64,000 nucleotides of DNA from Lederbergia graminis (GCF_042655485.1 NZ_JBHSMC010000029.1:151818-215817); one strand, 5' to 3'; shown: positions 17,433 through 27,240, numbered from the stretch's first letter. The notes: generated by a model from the letters alone, not told the origin. Numbers and translations are program-made.

Positions 17433-19193
17433 TTATTGTAAATTAATTTTCTTGATTTTCTCTAAATCAATTTTTGGCTTTCTATCTTCTGTAAGTAGTC
17501 CATTTACTTCTTGCTGTACATCGGTTATTTGCGTATAGCAGAAACCTGATATATATTTCATATCCTTAATTGCTTGTGTAATTGATTCATAGCGGTGAAG
17601 GAATTCTTCTTCATTTTTCACCTGATTGCCGTAACCCCATCCTTCTTCACTATTGAATGCGATACCTCCATATTCACTAACAATAACAGGCTGACCTTTA
17701 TATTCGTAACCTTGAGCCATCGCATGTTTTCCCTTATTAAATGCAATGGAGTTATTAAGAACTGTTTCCTTATCTTGATAACGTTCTGTAAATTCATCTC
17801 CATACTCCACATAATCATGAAGAGTAATGATATCAGAGATAGTATGTTCCCAACCATCATTTACAATAACAGGACGCATGCTATCAAACGCCTTTGTTAA
17901 ATAGTAAATAGCTTCTGTGAACTTTTGTTGTTTTACGTCTGTATAAATATTTTTAACACCCCAAGATTCATTGAATGGAGTCCACGTAATGATAGATGGG
18001 TGATTATATTGTTGTTTTACTACTTCCATCCATTCTTCGGTGAAGTTTTGAACTGCTTCATCTGAGAATTCATACGTTGCTGCCATTTCTGACCAAACTA
18101 ATAGTCCCTTCTTATCAGCCCAATATAGGAAACGTTGGTCTTCTACCTTCATATGCTTCCGAACACCGTTAAAGCCCATTTCTAGTGTTCTATCAATATC
18201 TTCTAAAATTGCATCCTCTGAAGGAGGAGTTAAATGACTTTCCTTCCAATATCCTTGATCCAATAAAAGTCTTTGATAGATTGGAGTATTATTTAATAAC
18301 ACATTTCCATTTTCAATAGACACTTTTCTCATTCCAAAATAAGACTGAACTTCATCTACTGCCTTTCCATCTTTATATAACGTGAATTTCACATCATATA
18401 AATTAGGGTGATGCGGTGACCATTGCATTATTTTCCAATGGAAGTATTCGCTAGCAATATCTGTTTTCACTGTATGGAGAGTGCGATTTATTCCCACCTC
18501 AAATTCTTTTACGATACGATTTTCAAAGGAAATTTCTGTTTTTAGCACAAGATTTGGTTGTAATACATCTTCAGAAAACTCTAAATTGAATTCTACGGAT
18601 TCAGTATCAATATCTGGCGTAATTTTTACAGACTCTAAATTTGCTTCATTAAGAAATTCTAACCAAACAGTTTGCCAAATACCTGTTGTCTGCACATACC
18701 AGCAACCGAAATTTTCAGGAAGCCATCTTTGTTTTCCGCGTGGTTGTGCACAACTGAAACTGTCTTCATTCTTAACTACTATGTTTAATTTTCTGTCTGC
18801 TGAAAGATATTTTGTAATATCAAAAGAAAATGCAATTTGGCCACCTTTGTGTTTACCAACATATTGGCCATTAACCCATAATTTTGTAATGTAGTCCGCT
18901 GCTTGAAAATGAAGAATAATACGCTTATTTTCAAATTCAGTAGGTACTGTTACTTCCTTTTGGTACCAAATATTAGCACAAAATTCTTCTTCTCCAATTC
19001 CACTAGCTTCTGTTTCATACGTAAAAGGAACGATAATTTTTTGATTTAGTTTATCCTTATTGAACCATTTTTCTTTTTCTCCAATGTTATCTTTATCAAA
19101 GGCAAATTCCCATTCACCATTTAGATTCACCCAGTCTTGACGTTCAAATTGTGGTCTTGGATATTCTTTTCTTGGAATTGTGTTGTTTGTCAT
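17433..19193 (-). CDS. Glycoside hydrolase family 2 (beta-galactosidase/glucuronidase-like)
   Basis: 586 residues, shorter than LacZ and without signal peptide. It has an N-terminal jelly-roll sugar-binding domain (residues 10-180), an immunoglobulin-like domain and a TIM barrel. The acid/base is Glu409 in WTPFNESWG, and the nucleophile is Glu507 in VIVSEYGG. These are the standard GH2 positions. The enzyme removes a terminal beta- (or alpha-L-) sugar from imported oligosaccharides. It lies downstream of the GH43 lipoprotein gene by 149 bases. Galactose, glucuronate and arabinose are all possible leaving sugars. Confidence 0.88.
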   Translation of the reverse strand: MTNNTIPRKEYPRPQFERQDWVNLNGEWEFAFDKDNIGEKEKWFNKDKLNQKIIVPFTYETEASGIGEEEFCANIWYQKEVTVPTEFENKRIILHFQAADYITKLWVNGQYVGKHKGGQIAFSFDITKYLSADRKLNIVVKNEDSFSCAQPRGKQRWLPENFGCWYVQTTGIWQTVWLEFLNEANLESVKITPDIDTESVEFNLEFSEDVLQPNLVLKTEISFENRIVKEFEVGINRTLHTVKTDIASEYFHWKIMQWSPHHPNLYDVKFTLYKDGKAVDEVQSYFGMRKVSIENGNVLLNNTPIYQRLLLDQGYWKESHLTPPSEDAILEDIDRTLEMGFNGVRKHMKVEDQRFLYWADKKGLLVWSEMAATYEFSDEAVQNFTEEWMEVVKQQYNHPSIITWTPFNESWGVKNIYTDVKQQKFTEAIYYLTKAFDSMRPVIVNDGWEHTISDIITLHDYVEYGDEFTERYQDKETVLNNSIAFNKGKHAMAQGYEYKGQPVIVSEYGGIAFNSEEGWGYGNQVKNEEEFLHRYESITQAIKDMKYISGFCYTQITDVQQEVNGLLTEDRKPKIDLEKIKKINLQ

Positions 19194-19342
19194 TTTGTAA
19201 TTCTCCCTTATACTATTTTTTATATAAATGTTGATTGTTGGTTCTACTGTAGGTACCCCCTGCTAGCGAAATCCATAAAAGTTGCTTACCCTCAGTTCCA
19301 ATCAACATATTGCCAACATTAAGAATAAGTATTGATTTACAA

Positions 19343-21781
19343 CTATTTTAATGTCCGAATAAGAAGGTTTTTGAAGTTCACTTCTGAATATTCGGATCGT
19401 ACACCTACTTTTCCAACCATGAATGCATTTGGGTCTTCATATGAAATAATTGGATTCTTTTCACCGTTTAAGAAGACATCGATCTTATTTTTGACTACTT
19501 TAACTCGTAAACGCTGTTCTTTTCCAAATTCTATATCAGCCGATTCCGATGTTAAAATGGTTGTATCATAATTTAATTTCTTTAATGTTATATTTCTTCC
19601 ATTAACAGAAACATAGTAACCCATTAACGAATCCTGTACTTGATGTGGATGAGTTGATTCATTTGTAACTCTAAAAAGTAATCCCGCTTCCGACATAAGA
19701 TTATTTGTAATTTCAAAAGTTAGCTCTACATCCATATCTGACCAACTAGTGTCGCCGGTGTACAATTTCATATCTTCCCCACTATTAGATATCAAAATCC
19801 CGTCAGAACCAGTCCAATTACCGTGAATATCCTCTACTTTAATATTTTTCAATCCATTTTTAATTTCTTCTTCTTCCTCTGTTACTTTATAAAATTCCAA
19901 TTGTTCAAACTCTATTTCTCCACCATCAAGTAAGAATTTAAATACATGAAATCCTTCTTTTAAATCGATTGTGCCCAAACTTACCTTCATTAAAGTAGAT
20001 TCCTCAACTAGATCAGCTTTTGAAACTTTTGCTTTTACTGGTTTTTCATCGTCTATGGACATTTCAATTTTTGCATTCTTTTTAAAAGATTTCGGATTAA
20101 TTATTGCTGAGACACCGTATAATCCTGATTCTTTTACATTCACTTTATATTTAAGCCAATCACCTTTATTATGAAGCGATACAGAATATGCCCCGCTATC
20201 GAGTAATTGAATCGGAACTTTACTACGATAGACGTTTTTTTCCGTCTGTTCTTTTACATAAAACCCGCGCTTTTCTTCCTCTAAGTAGTGTACTGCCTCA
20301 ATAGTACCTGGAATCGGCTTATATACTTCAAAGTCGCTTGAACTATCGACATGATTAGAAAATGCTGTATAGCCAATGTTCACTTCAACATTCTCTATTA
20401 CATAACCAATTTCTCCATTTCCAAAGCCACTTTCTGATACAACAACCTTTTTCATTCCATCCAAAAATATTACCGTCTCAGTTTCTTTATTTTCCACTCT
20501 TACTGTATGAAGTTTTGTAAAATCAAACTCCTCAGGAAAAGAATTTGAATCCATTAACTGTTCTATTCCTTCACTAACTTGAAAAACTTCTATTTCCTTC
20601 TCTTTCTGATTTATGGAGGCGTATCCATAATTAGATTCATCTTCATATGAAAATAGTATTTTGAATCTTGCATTTTCTATTGGATTTATTAAAGAAAAGT
20701 TAAACTCCGCTGTAAAATAAGTTTCTGTACTAGAACCACTCAGGAACAATGCTTCTTCTGAATTAGATAGTTTATTAAAAGTCGGTTGATGTTCATTTGT
20801 CCACCTTTGTTCATAATCCGGTCTTTCTGGATTTGGAACTGCATAATTAGTAGGACCTAATACATCCATCTTCTTTCCATTAAATACGAATCTATCAATG
20901 TTCATTTGTCGAACTGGAGGACCTTCCGCCGAACTACCAACAAGATTATGATAGACAACATAATATGAATCTAAATTTGGCCCCATAACAATTGAATTGT
21001 GACCTAGACCTACGAAATCATCTGTTGTATTAATAATAATCGGATTATGATCAGGAATTTCATACCCTGACAAAGGATTTTTCTCAGAAACAGCATAATT
21101 AATCCGATAACCTTTACTGAAAACATGATTCCCTGTATATGTCATATAATATCTATCATTCTTTTTAATTATCATTGATCCTTCAGTCCAATGACCTAAA
21201 AAGAGGTTCGTATTTATAGGGAATTCAAATGTAAATGGATCCTTCATTTGATGACCAACAATCCCTTTGTCTCCCGCTCGCGTAAAATACCAAGAACCAT
21301 CATCATCAATAAAAACAGACCCATCAATCGTCATCCCTAGGTTTTCTGTCTTAATTTCAAAAGGACCAGTAGGGCTATCACTACTTAACACATAATGCCC
21401 ATTTCCTGCAGGAGACGTGTACATATAAAACATTCCATTCCAATATACAACCTCTGGAGCATATGCTGATGTTGTACGTTCATCCTCTGTTACCATACCT
21501 TCATACTTCCAATTAACTAAATCCTCAGAACTCCAGCCTTTAATTCCAGGCCGATTATCTTTCGTGCTGACGTATAAATAATACATTCCATTATGTCGCA
21601 ATACATATGGATCACCAAGCCCATAGTCTGACCATTCATCTGGAAGTTGAAAAGGATTAGAATAAGTTGCATTAGTATCTATTTTAATGTCCACCTTTGC
21701 CTCCTCCACCTGTTGGCAGCTACTCAAAATAAGCAACATAGATAAAAATATTATTATTTGTGACCATTTATTTAAGCTCAT
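19343..21781 (-). CDS. Multi-domain GH43 lipoprotein with C-terminal carbohydrate-binding modules
   Basis: 812 residues from the ATG at 21781 (GGGGTTG upstream). The signal peptide ends at the lipobox LSSC (Cys22), so the enzyme is anchored outside the membrane. Residues 45-340 are a GH43 propeller with Asp57 (GLGDPYV), Asp153 (TIDGSVF) and Glu200 (HWTEGSMI). Residues about 350-470 look like a concanavalin-type domain, 500-650 like CBM6, and 660-812 like a CBM66/DUF1080-type jelly roll (WSDMDVELTFEI, GLLFRV, KVGVRSE). The domain limits are by eye. It should trim polysaccharide side chains at the cell surface before uptake. Its promoter region has both a cre-like box and the TATACTA palindrome. 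Confidence 0.85.
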   Translation of the reverse strand: MSLNKWSQIIIFLSMLLILSSCQQVEEAKVDIKIDTNATYSNPFQLPDEWSDYGLGDPYVLRHNGMYYLYVSTKDNRPGIKGWSSEDLVNWKYEGMVTEDERTTSAYAPEVVYWNGMFYMYTSPAGNGHYVLSSDSPTGPFEIKTENLGMTIDGSVFIDDDGSWYFTRAGDKGIVGHQMKDPFTFEFPINTNLFLGHWTEGSMIIKKNDRYYMTYTGNHVFSKGYRINYAVSEKNPLSGYEIPDHNPIIINTTDDFVGLGHNSIVMGPNLDSYYVVYHNLVGSSAEGPPVRQMNIDRFVFNGKKMDVLGPTNYAVPNPERPDYEQRWTNEHQPTFNKLSNSEEALFLSGSSTETYFTAEFNFSLINPIENARFKILFSYEDESNYGYASINQKEKEIEVFQVSEGIEQLMDSNSFPEEFDFTKLHTVRVENKETETVIFLDGMKKVVVSESGFGNGEIGYVIENVEVNIGYTAFSNHVDSSSDFEVYKPIPGTIEAVHYLEEEKRGFYVKEQTEKNVYRSKVPIQLLDSGAYSVSLHNKGDWLKYKVNVKESGLYGVSAIINPKSFKKNAKIEMSIDDEKPVKAKVSKADLVEESTLMKVSLGTIDLKEGFHVFKFLLDGGEIEFEQLEFYKVTEEEEEIKNGLKNIKVEDIHGNWTGSDGILISNSGEDMKLYTGDTSWSDMDVELTFEITNNLMSEAGLLFRVTNESTHPHQVQDSLMGYYVSVNGRNITLKKLNYDTTILTSESADIEFGKEQRLRVKVVKNKIDVFLNGEKNPIISYEDPNAFMVGKVGVRSEYSEVNFKNLLIRTLK

Positions 21782-21816
21782 TTTGAACAACCCCTATATG
21801 TTTTAATAGATCACGA

Positions 21817-21830
21817 AGTAAGTGCTTTCA
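21817..21830. promoter_or_regulatory. cre-like site before the GH43 lipoprotein gene
   Basis: AGTAAGTGCTTTCA differs at two positions from the CcpA consensus TGWAANCGNTNWCA. It lies 36 bases before the start codon. The same TAAGTGCTTTCA core appears before three other island genes. Confidence 0.55.
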
Positions 21831-21862
21831 TATAAATCTTAGTAAAATGCCAATAAGTTTTA

Positions 21863-21880
21863 TATACTATAATTAGTATA
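21863..21880. promoter_or_regulatory. Island operator 1 (TATACTA-N4-TAGTATA)
   Basis: TATACTATAATTAGTATA, a perfect 7-4-7 palindrome, 82 bases before the GH43 lipoprotein start. One of four such sites; probably bound by the GntR/LacI-type regulator coded at 27257-28321 (inference from co-location). Confidence 0.65.
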
Positions 21881-21918
21881 AAATATACTTTTCTTTACTA
21901 TCTATTTAATAAAAAATA

Positions 21919-21936
21919 GCTCCCCCTTCGGAGAGC
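21919..21936 (-). terminator. Terminator of the ABC transporter operon
   Basis: GCTCTCC-GAAG-GGGGAGC hairpin with TATTTTTTATT after it on the minus strand. It separates the transporter genes from the GH43 lipoprotein gene, which has its own operator. Confidence 0.8.
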
Positions 21937-22027
21937 GATGTATCTATTATTTAAAATATTAATTTAGTATCCATATTTCTTCATGAAACCATTAAGTTTC
22001 AGAATATGAATGATGAAATATATGTTA

Positions 22028-22864
22028 CTACCCTTTAATACCTGTGATCGCTAGAGATTGAACAAAATATTTTTGACAGAACAAGAAGATAATAATACAA
22101 GGAACCATAGATATTATCGATGCAGCAAGTATTAATGGGTAATTAGATGAACCCATATATAACGCCTGCATTTGTGCAATAACAACCTGAATTGTTTGCT
22201 TTTCAGGTGAATGCAGATAAATCAAGGGTCCTAAGAAGTCATTCCATATCCCCATAAAACTGAGTGCTGCTTGTGCAGCAATAGCTGGCTTTGCAGTTGG
22301 AATAACGATTTTAAAAAAGGTGTGGAAAAATCCACTTCCGTCAATTTTCGCTGCTTCAATTAATTCATCTGGCAGAGCACTTTGCAAAAATTGTCTGAGG
22401 AAAAATATGATGACAATATTCCCAAACAAACCAGGTACTATTAATGGTAGTAATGTATCCACCCAATCCAATTTAGAAAACATAATGAATTGTGGAATCA
22501 TTACAACAGCGTACGGAATCATCATGGTACCTAAGAGCGCTAAAAATATCGGTTCCTTAAATGGGAAATTAATTTTAGCAAAAGCATATGCAGCCATTGT
22601 AGAGGTGAAGATACCGATAACCAATACTAGAACTACAATTATTGCCGAGTTGAGCATTCCACTTAATAATGGTACTTCATCCCAAACGTCCACATAATTT
22701 TTAAATGTAAATGGGTCAGGAATCCATTTGGGTGGTATTTGAAATACATTTCTTTGATCTTTTAACGATGTCGAAATAGACCAGATAAATGGCCCCAACA
22801 TGATTGCAGTTCCTAGCAACAATAAAAGAAATGCCCATGCATTTAATATTTTTTCTCTACGCAT
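22028..22864 (-). CDS. Carbohydrate ABC transporter permease (MalG/LacG type)
   Basis: 278 residues with six predicted membrane segments. The EAA loop, contact site for the ATPase, is EAAKIDGSGFFHTFFKIVIPTAKPAI. The start follows GGGGGGATTACT. It is the second permease of a carbohydrate uptake 1 family importer, 12 bases from the first. No ATPase gene is in the operon; B. subtilis relatives share the general ATPase MsmX, and that is likely here too. The cargo is probably an oligosaccharide from the island's target polymer. Confidence 0.92.
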   Translation of the reverse strand: MRREKILNAWAFLLLLLGTAIMLGPFIWSISTSLKDQRNVFQIPPKWIPDPFTFKNYVDVWDEVPLLSGMLNSAIIVVLVLVIGIFTSTMAAYAFAKINFPFKEPIFLALLGTMMIPYAVVMIPQFIMFSKLDWVDTLLPLIVPGLFGNIVIIFFLRQFLQSALPDELIEAAKIDGSGFFHTFFKIVIPTAKPAIAAQAALSFMGIWNDFLGPLIYLHSPEKQTIQVVIAQMQALYMGSSNYPLILAASIISMVPCIIIFLFCQKYFVQSLAITGIKG

Positions 22865-22876
22865 AGTAATCCCCCC

Positions 22877-23815
22877 TTATCCTTCATAAACCCAGCGTTT
22901 TGATAGTTTAAATTGGATTAAAGTAACCACAAATACGATAACACCAAGAATCCATGCAGTCGCACTAGCATAACCCATATTGTAATAATCAAACCCATTC
23001 TGGAAGATATTGAATACTATCGTTGCAGCACTATATTCTGGACCACCATCACCAGCTAAAATGTAGATTTGGCTAAATGACTGAAAAGCTCCGATTACCC
23101 CCATAACAATGACAAAAAAGTGTATTGGTGTTAATAAAGGTAATGTAATGCGGAAAAATTTTTGGAATATATTTGCACCGTCAACATCGGCAGCCTCGTA
23201 ATAAGATGTTGGGATTGATTGAAGACCAGCTAAGTAGAGAATCATCGTGCTTCCTACTCCACTCCAAACTCCAATAATAATTAAAGACGGTTTAACCCAA
23301 GAGGCATCACCTAACCAATTCGGACCTTCAATACCAAACCAATCCCATAACAGGTTATTTAAAAGTCCAAAATCATAGTTAAAGATCCATTGCCAAACCA
23401 ATGAAACTGCAATTATTGGAGAAATAACCGGTATATAGTATATCGCCCTAAACGCTGAAGACCCCATAATTTTCCTATTCATCATCACAGCTAAAATTAA
23501 GGAAATAATCATTCCAATTGGAACTCCAAGCATTAAATATAAAGTATTAAATATAGACTTATATACTTTTTCATCCTGTAATAATTCTTTATAATTTTCT
23601 ACCCCAATATATTTAGGAGGAGATAATAAATCCCACTCTGTAAAACTTAGTCCGATTGACCAAACAGTGGGAATAAAACCAAACAAAATAAATCCAATAA
23701 TGGGGGAAGCAACAAAAAGATATGCTAGCAATATTTCCTTTTTTCTAAAGGTTGGTATGGAGGAAAAACTTGTCTTCTTCAAGATTTTTTCTGCCCTTTC
23801 AACTTCTAAACTCAA
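22877..23815 (-). CDS. Carbohydrate ABC transporter permease (MalF/LacF type)
   Basis: 312 residues from a TTG at 23815, chosen because AGGAGGGG lies seven bases before it; a GTG two codons earlier overlaps that site. Six membrane segments, beginning LLAYLFVASPIIGFILFGF. The EAA loop is EAADVDGANIFQKFFRITLPLLTPI. It pairs with the permease downstream and with the binding protein gene upstream. A strong 15-bp stem-loop separates it from that binding protein gene. Confidence 0.92.
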   Translation of the reverse strand: MSLEVERAEKILKKTSFSSIPTFRKKEILLAYLFVASPIIGFILFGFIPTVWSIGLSFTEWDLLSPPKYIGVENYKELLQDEKVYKSIFNTLYLMLGVPIGMIISLILAVMMNRKIMGSSAFRAIYYIPVISPIIAVSLVWQWIFNYDFGLLNNLLWDWFGIEGPNWLGDASWVKPSLIIIGVWSGVGSTMILYLAGLQSIPTSYYEAADVDGANIFQKFFRITLPLLTPIHFFVIVMGVIGAFQSFSQIYILAGDGGPEYSAATIVFNIFQNGFDYYNMGYASATAWILGVIVFVVTLIQFKLSKRWVYEG

Positions 23816-23852
23816 ATCCACCCCTCCTAATTATTGCTTTAGGTTTTTATTG

Positions 23853-23888
23853 GCATAATCTAGTAGAATATTATCTACTAGATTATGC
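23853..23888 (-). promoter_or_regulatory. Intercistronic stem-loop between binding protein and permease genes
   Basis: GCATAATCTAGTAGA (23853-23867) pairs perfectly with TCTACTAGATTATGC (23874-23888) around a 6-base loop. No U-run follows, so it is not a normal terminator. In many importer operons such a stem protects the binding-protein mRNA 3' end and sets high binding protein over permease levels. That role is inferred. Confidence 0.7.
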
Positions 23889-23907
23889 TTCTATTATTTT
23901 ACTATCA

Positions 23908-25227
23908 TCAATCCAAATTCCCTTTTTTATATAATTCTTCTAGCTTAGGTTTCATTTCCTTAACCCAGTCTTTAACAGTTACTTCTCCATTCCACACTTT
24001 AGAAGCCTCTTCATTAAATGTGTCTAACCATTTTGTATCTGGAGATCTCCAACCAAGGTTTGGATGCCCATAATCTTGAATGATATCTATAAATTCTTGT
24101 CTGTTTTCTGGAGATTTATCCATTTTTAAAAACTCATTCTCTGTTAAATCCTTTAAATTAGGAACTTGTTGTCCTAGTTCCATAAATTGTCTTTGTCCAT
24201 TTTCATCTAATGATAAATAAGATGCTAGCGCAAAAGCCTCATCCGGATGTTTTGTTTTTTTTGAGACAACAAATCCCATTGATCCTAACCACGTTGCTGT
24301 ATTTCCAGTATTTGGACTAGCAGGCCAAGTAGCCAGGTCCCACTCAAAAGGCAATTCCCAGAAAGCAGGTTGGTCCCAAGGCCCCATTGGAAACATTGCC
24401 ACTCCACCGGAGACAAACCTAGTATAAGAATTTTGCGCTTGTTCTGCCTCTTGGGAAGGGGATACACCATGCTTATGATTTAAATCAACAACAAACTGCA
24501 TTGCCTCTATAAATTCCGGACTATCAATTTTTATTTCACCAGTTTCATAATCTACATAATCAGCACCATTTGCCCAGACAGCATTTTCCAAAGGAAAGCC
24601 TGCAATACCGTATTGGTCCGTTCTTCCATCGCCATTTGTATCTTTCGTCAATTTTTTTGCAGTCTCAATTAATTCATTCCAAGTCCAGTTTGTAAGATCT
24701 GCAGGTGGGTAATCTACGTCTGCTTCATCAAATAAATTCTTATTATAAGCTAAAGCCCACGGTCCTACGTCTTTAGGTAATCCATACAAATCTCCTTCAC
24801 CTACAGTGTTTCCATTAAATCGATAACGATTTAGTGCCTGCTCCCAAACATTATCAGGATCAAAAATGTCTGTTGAATCCAAATATGGCTGTAAATTCAA
24901 CAATTGGTCAGCAGCAACAAATCTCGCAAACTCTGGTCCAGCTGCATAGTATACGTCTGGGTGTTTACCGGAAGCTATTAATGTTGAAAGTCTTTGTGCA
25001 TATTCACCTGGTGGAACACTAGTATAATTCACCTTTACATTGTCATATGTTTCTTCAAATGACTTGATAACAGATTCAAAGATTTTCTTTTCATCCGGAT
25101 TCCCATGCCCCATAAAAGATAAAACTATTTTCCCGTCATCGTCTCCTGAAGAATCTTTGCTACAGCCTGTAATAAATGCAAAAACAACTAAAAATAATGC
25201 TAACATCCATTTTGACATTTTTTTCAT
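23908..25227 (-). CDS. Sugar-binding lipoprotein of the ABC importer
   Basis: 439 residues of solute-binding protein family 1. The signal peptide ends in the lipobox ITGC (Cys22). Family features include GKHPDVYYAAGPEFARF, YGLPKDVGPWALAYNKNLF, and the C-terminal WNGEVTVKDWVKEM. The ATG follows GGGGAGGAAGTTGAA. It is the first gene of a three-gene operon with the two permeases. A cre-like box and the TATACTA palindrome lie 24-88 bases upstream. It should deliver an oligosaccharide to the permeases. Confidence 0.92.
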   Translation of the reverse strand: MKKMSKWMLALFLVVFAFITGCSKDSSGDDDGKIVLSFMGHGNPDEKKIFESVIKSFEETYDNVKVNYTSVPPGEYAQRLSTLIASGKHPDVYYAAGPEFARFVAADQLLNLQPYLDSTDIFDPDNVWEQALNRYRFNGNTVGEGDLYGLPKDVGPWALAYNKNLFDEADVDYPPADLTNWTWNELIETAKKLTKDTNGDGRTDQYGIAGFPLENAVWANGADYVDYETGEIKIDSPEFIEAMQFVVDLNHKHGVSPSQEAEQAQNSYTRFVSGGVAMFPMGPWDQPAFWELPFEWDLATWPASPNTGNTATWLGSMGFVVSKKTKHPDEAFALASYLSLDENGQRQFMELGQQVPNLKDLTENEFLKMDKSPENRQEFIDIIQDYGHPNLGWRSPDTKWLDTFNEEASKVWNGEVTVKDWVKEMKPKLEELYKKGNLD

Positions 25228-25250
25228 TTCAACTTCCTCCCCTTCTTCTT

Positions 25251-25264
25251 TGTAAGTGCTTTCA
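25251..25264. promoter_or_regulatory. cre-like site before the ABC operon
   Basis: TGTAAGTGCTTTCA, one mismatch to TGWAANCGNTNWCA, 24 bases upstream of the binding protein start codon. Suggests glucose repression through CcpA. Confidence 0.65.
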
Positions 25265-25297
25265 ATTTAGATTTTACAAAAAAGGGTCATGCTGTTG

Positions 25298-25315
25298 TAT
25301 ACTATAATTAGTATA
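25298..25315. promoter_or_regulatory. Island operator 2 (TATACTA-N4-TAGTATA)
   Basis: TATACTATAATTAGTATA, identical to operator 1. It lies 71 bases upstream of the binding protein. The rest of the gap to 25645 is very AT-rich and shows no gene. Confidence 0.7.
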
Positions 25316-25650
25316 AAATATACTTTTATTACTTTGGTTAGAATTAATACTCAAAAGTTATACTATTTATTATTCTTTGTAAAGAAATACAAAGATTTCA
25401 ATAATAACATATTTCTAAGTGGTTACAATTGCAATATTATCAAGTGTTTATGTCAAGCCATGTTATCTAATCATAGTAGAATCCGATCGTTTACACGAAA
25501 CATTTTAGTTTAAATTTACTCTTTTTTTATATCGTTATTCATTTAATAGAGACTGATTTCTTCCTTTTTCTACTATTAAATCATATTATCTTAATCTAAG
25601 TTATTATTAATTATATTAAGTTCATACTAATTTAAAAATTTAAAATAAAA

Positions 25651-25694
25651 AAGGTTTGCTCTCTGGTATACACAATACCAAAGGAGCAAACCTT
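25651..25694 (-). terminator. Terminator of the second binding protein gene
   Basis: AAGGTTTGCTC pairs with GAGCAAACCTT, with an inner TGGTAT/ATACCA stem, followed by TTTTATTTT on the minus strand. Confidence 0.9.
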
Positions 25695-25700
25695 GTAATT

Positions 25701-27059
25701 TTATTCTAATGCTGCATTCATTTCTTCTTTCAATTTTTCAATTTCAGACGCAAGCTCTTTCATCGCATTTTCTTCAATCTGATTTAGGATTGTTTTCGAA
25801 TCGATATTCTTATCAACCGCTTCATTTAGCCCAGTAATATAATGTTCCCAACCAATTCCATCAAGCGGAGTTAAACGTCTTACAGGAATTTGTTTCTCAA
25901 TTTCACTATAAAGCTTATAATCTTGTTGACCACCTAAATATTCACTCTCGTACTCTTGGTACCATGGCAATGATGTAATATGTGAATGAGAAGGTTGAAC
26001 AGAGTGCTTAATAAATACTTTCCAAGCTTCTTCTGATAGAGTCATCCATTGTAAGAATGCCCAAGCGACATCTTTGTTTTCTCCTTGTGATGGAATAACG
26101 AAAGATGATCCTCCAAGCCCTACATTTACACCTAGTGGCATTTTAGTTGCACGCCATTTACCAGCTTGTTCTGGTAATACTGCTTCTAAATCACGAGCTC
26201 CGTAACTTCCAAGCGCAAGTGAAGCGATCTTCCCTTGTTTCATTAATTGCTTTCCTTCATCCGAACCTAGACCACTTAATTGAGGTGCCCAACCAATTTG
26301 AATACCTTGTTTTACGACATCAACTAGCTCTGCCATTTTTTCTGTATTACGAGTCCAGTTGTATTCAGAATCAAAGTAACCTAAAGCGTCCCCATATTGA
26401 ACTGCAGGTAAATCGCGCCAATCATACATGTAAATATCATTTGCAGCTAGTGTCTGTGCTGCATCTAATAAGTTTTGCTTATCTTGTAAAAATTCTCCTA
26501 AATCTTCAGGATCACTTGGTAATCCCATTTCTTCATATATATCTGCTCGATAATAGAATACTCCTGAAGTTACATCCCAAGGCATCCCTAGTAACCTTTT
26601 TCCATCTACAGACATCCAACGTTCCCAGTTATAATCTGAAAGATATTGTTTGAATTTCTCTGCATTATATGGAGGTTGTAATAAATCCTCTACTAAATCA
26701 CCTGTTGAATAGCGAGGAAATTGCCCTTGTTCTACTTGTGCTATGTCTGGAGCACCAGAGCCTGCAGCAAGGGTAGTCTGCAATTGGTCATGTAATTTAC
26801 CAAAGTCAAGGCCGATTACATTCACTTTAATATTCGGATATTCTTTATTAAATTCCGCTACAACTTCTTCATGTATATCTGGTGACCATGTCCAAAAACT
26901 TACTTCCCCTTCTAAATCCTTATCAATCTCAAATATAGCTTCTTTTTCTTTTTCCTTTTCATTCTCATTGCCAGTTTCTTTATTCGTTCCCTTACTAGAA
27001 CAACCAGCAATAATAAGTACAAAAACTAAAAACATTAATGTAAATAATTTTTTATTCAT
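25701..27059 (-). CDS. Sugar-binding lipoprotein, paralog A (no permease beside it)
   Basis: 452 residues of solute-binding protein family 1, lipobox IAGC (Cys20) and a Glu/Lys-rich linker (NEKEKEKEA). Most residues match the protein coded at 28544-29905 in alignment by eye, and the last 30 or so residues are identical (EKLKEEMNAALE end). Both have their own promoters, cre-like boxes, TATACTA operators and terminators. No permease or ATPase adjoins them. They may use the nearby permease pair with different ligands, or act as surface sensors of the polymer. Ligand unknown. Confidence 0.9.
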   Translation of the reverse strand: MNKKLFTLMFLVFVLIIAGCSSKGTNKETGNENEKEKEKEAIFEIDKDLEGEVSFWTWSPDIHEEVVAEFNKEYPNIKVNVIGLDFGKLHDQLQTTLAAGSGAPDIAQVEQGQFPRYSTGDLVEDLLQPPYNAEKFKQYLSDYNWERWMSVDGKRLLGMPWDVTSGVFYYRADIYEEMGLPSDPEDLGEFLQDKQNLLDAAQTLAANDIYMYDWRDLPAVQYGDALGYFDSEYNWTRNTEKMAELVDVVKQGIQIGWAPQLSGLGSDEGKQLMKQGKIASLALGSYGARDLEAVLPEQAGKWRATKMPLGVNVGLGGSSFVIPSQGENKDVAWAFLQWMTLSEEAWKVFIKHSVQPSHSHITSLPWYQEYESEYLGGQQDYKLYSEIEKQIPVRRLTPLDGIGWEHYITGLNEAVDKNIDSKTILNQIEENAMKELASEIEKLKEEMNAALE

Positions 27060-27174
27060 TGATTTTCCCCCTATAAAAGATAAAAAATAAAAGCTTTAAT
27101 CTAGCAATCTTATAAAAATTCCCCCTAAACTATGAATTTCTATGCAAGCAAAAATATTTTATGCAAAACCTAGG

Positions 27175-27188
27175 TGTAAGTGTTTTCA
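27175..27188. promoter_or_regulatory. cre-like site before paralog A
   Basis: TGTAAGTGTTTTCA, one mismatch to the cre consensus, 116 bases upstream of the start codon. Confidence 0.6.
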
Positions 27189-27222
27189 TTTTATATTATT
27201 CACTATACTATGATGTGAAATA

Positions 27223-27240
27223 TATACTAATTTTAGTATA
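27223..27240. promoter_or_regulatory. Island operator 3 (TATACTA-N4-TAGTATA)
   Basis: TATACTAATTTTAGTATA, perfect arms with a different centre. It lies between paralog A and the end of the regulator gene, 164 bases upstream of paralog A. Confidence 0.7.

Noticed and set aside
17618..17860. 80-residue minus-strand frame inside the GH2 gene
   Set aside because: It is an alternative frame within a well-supported coding region.
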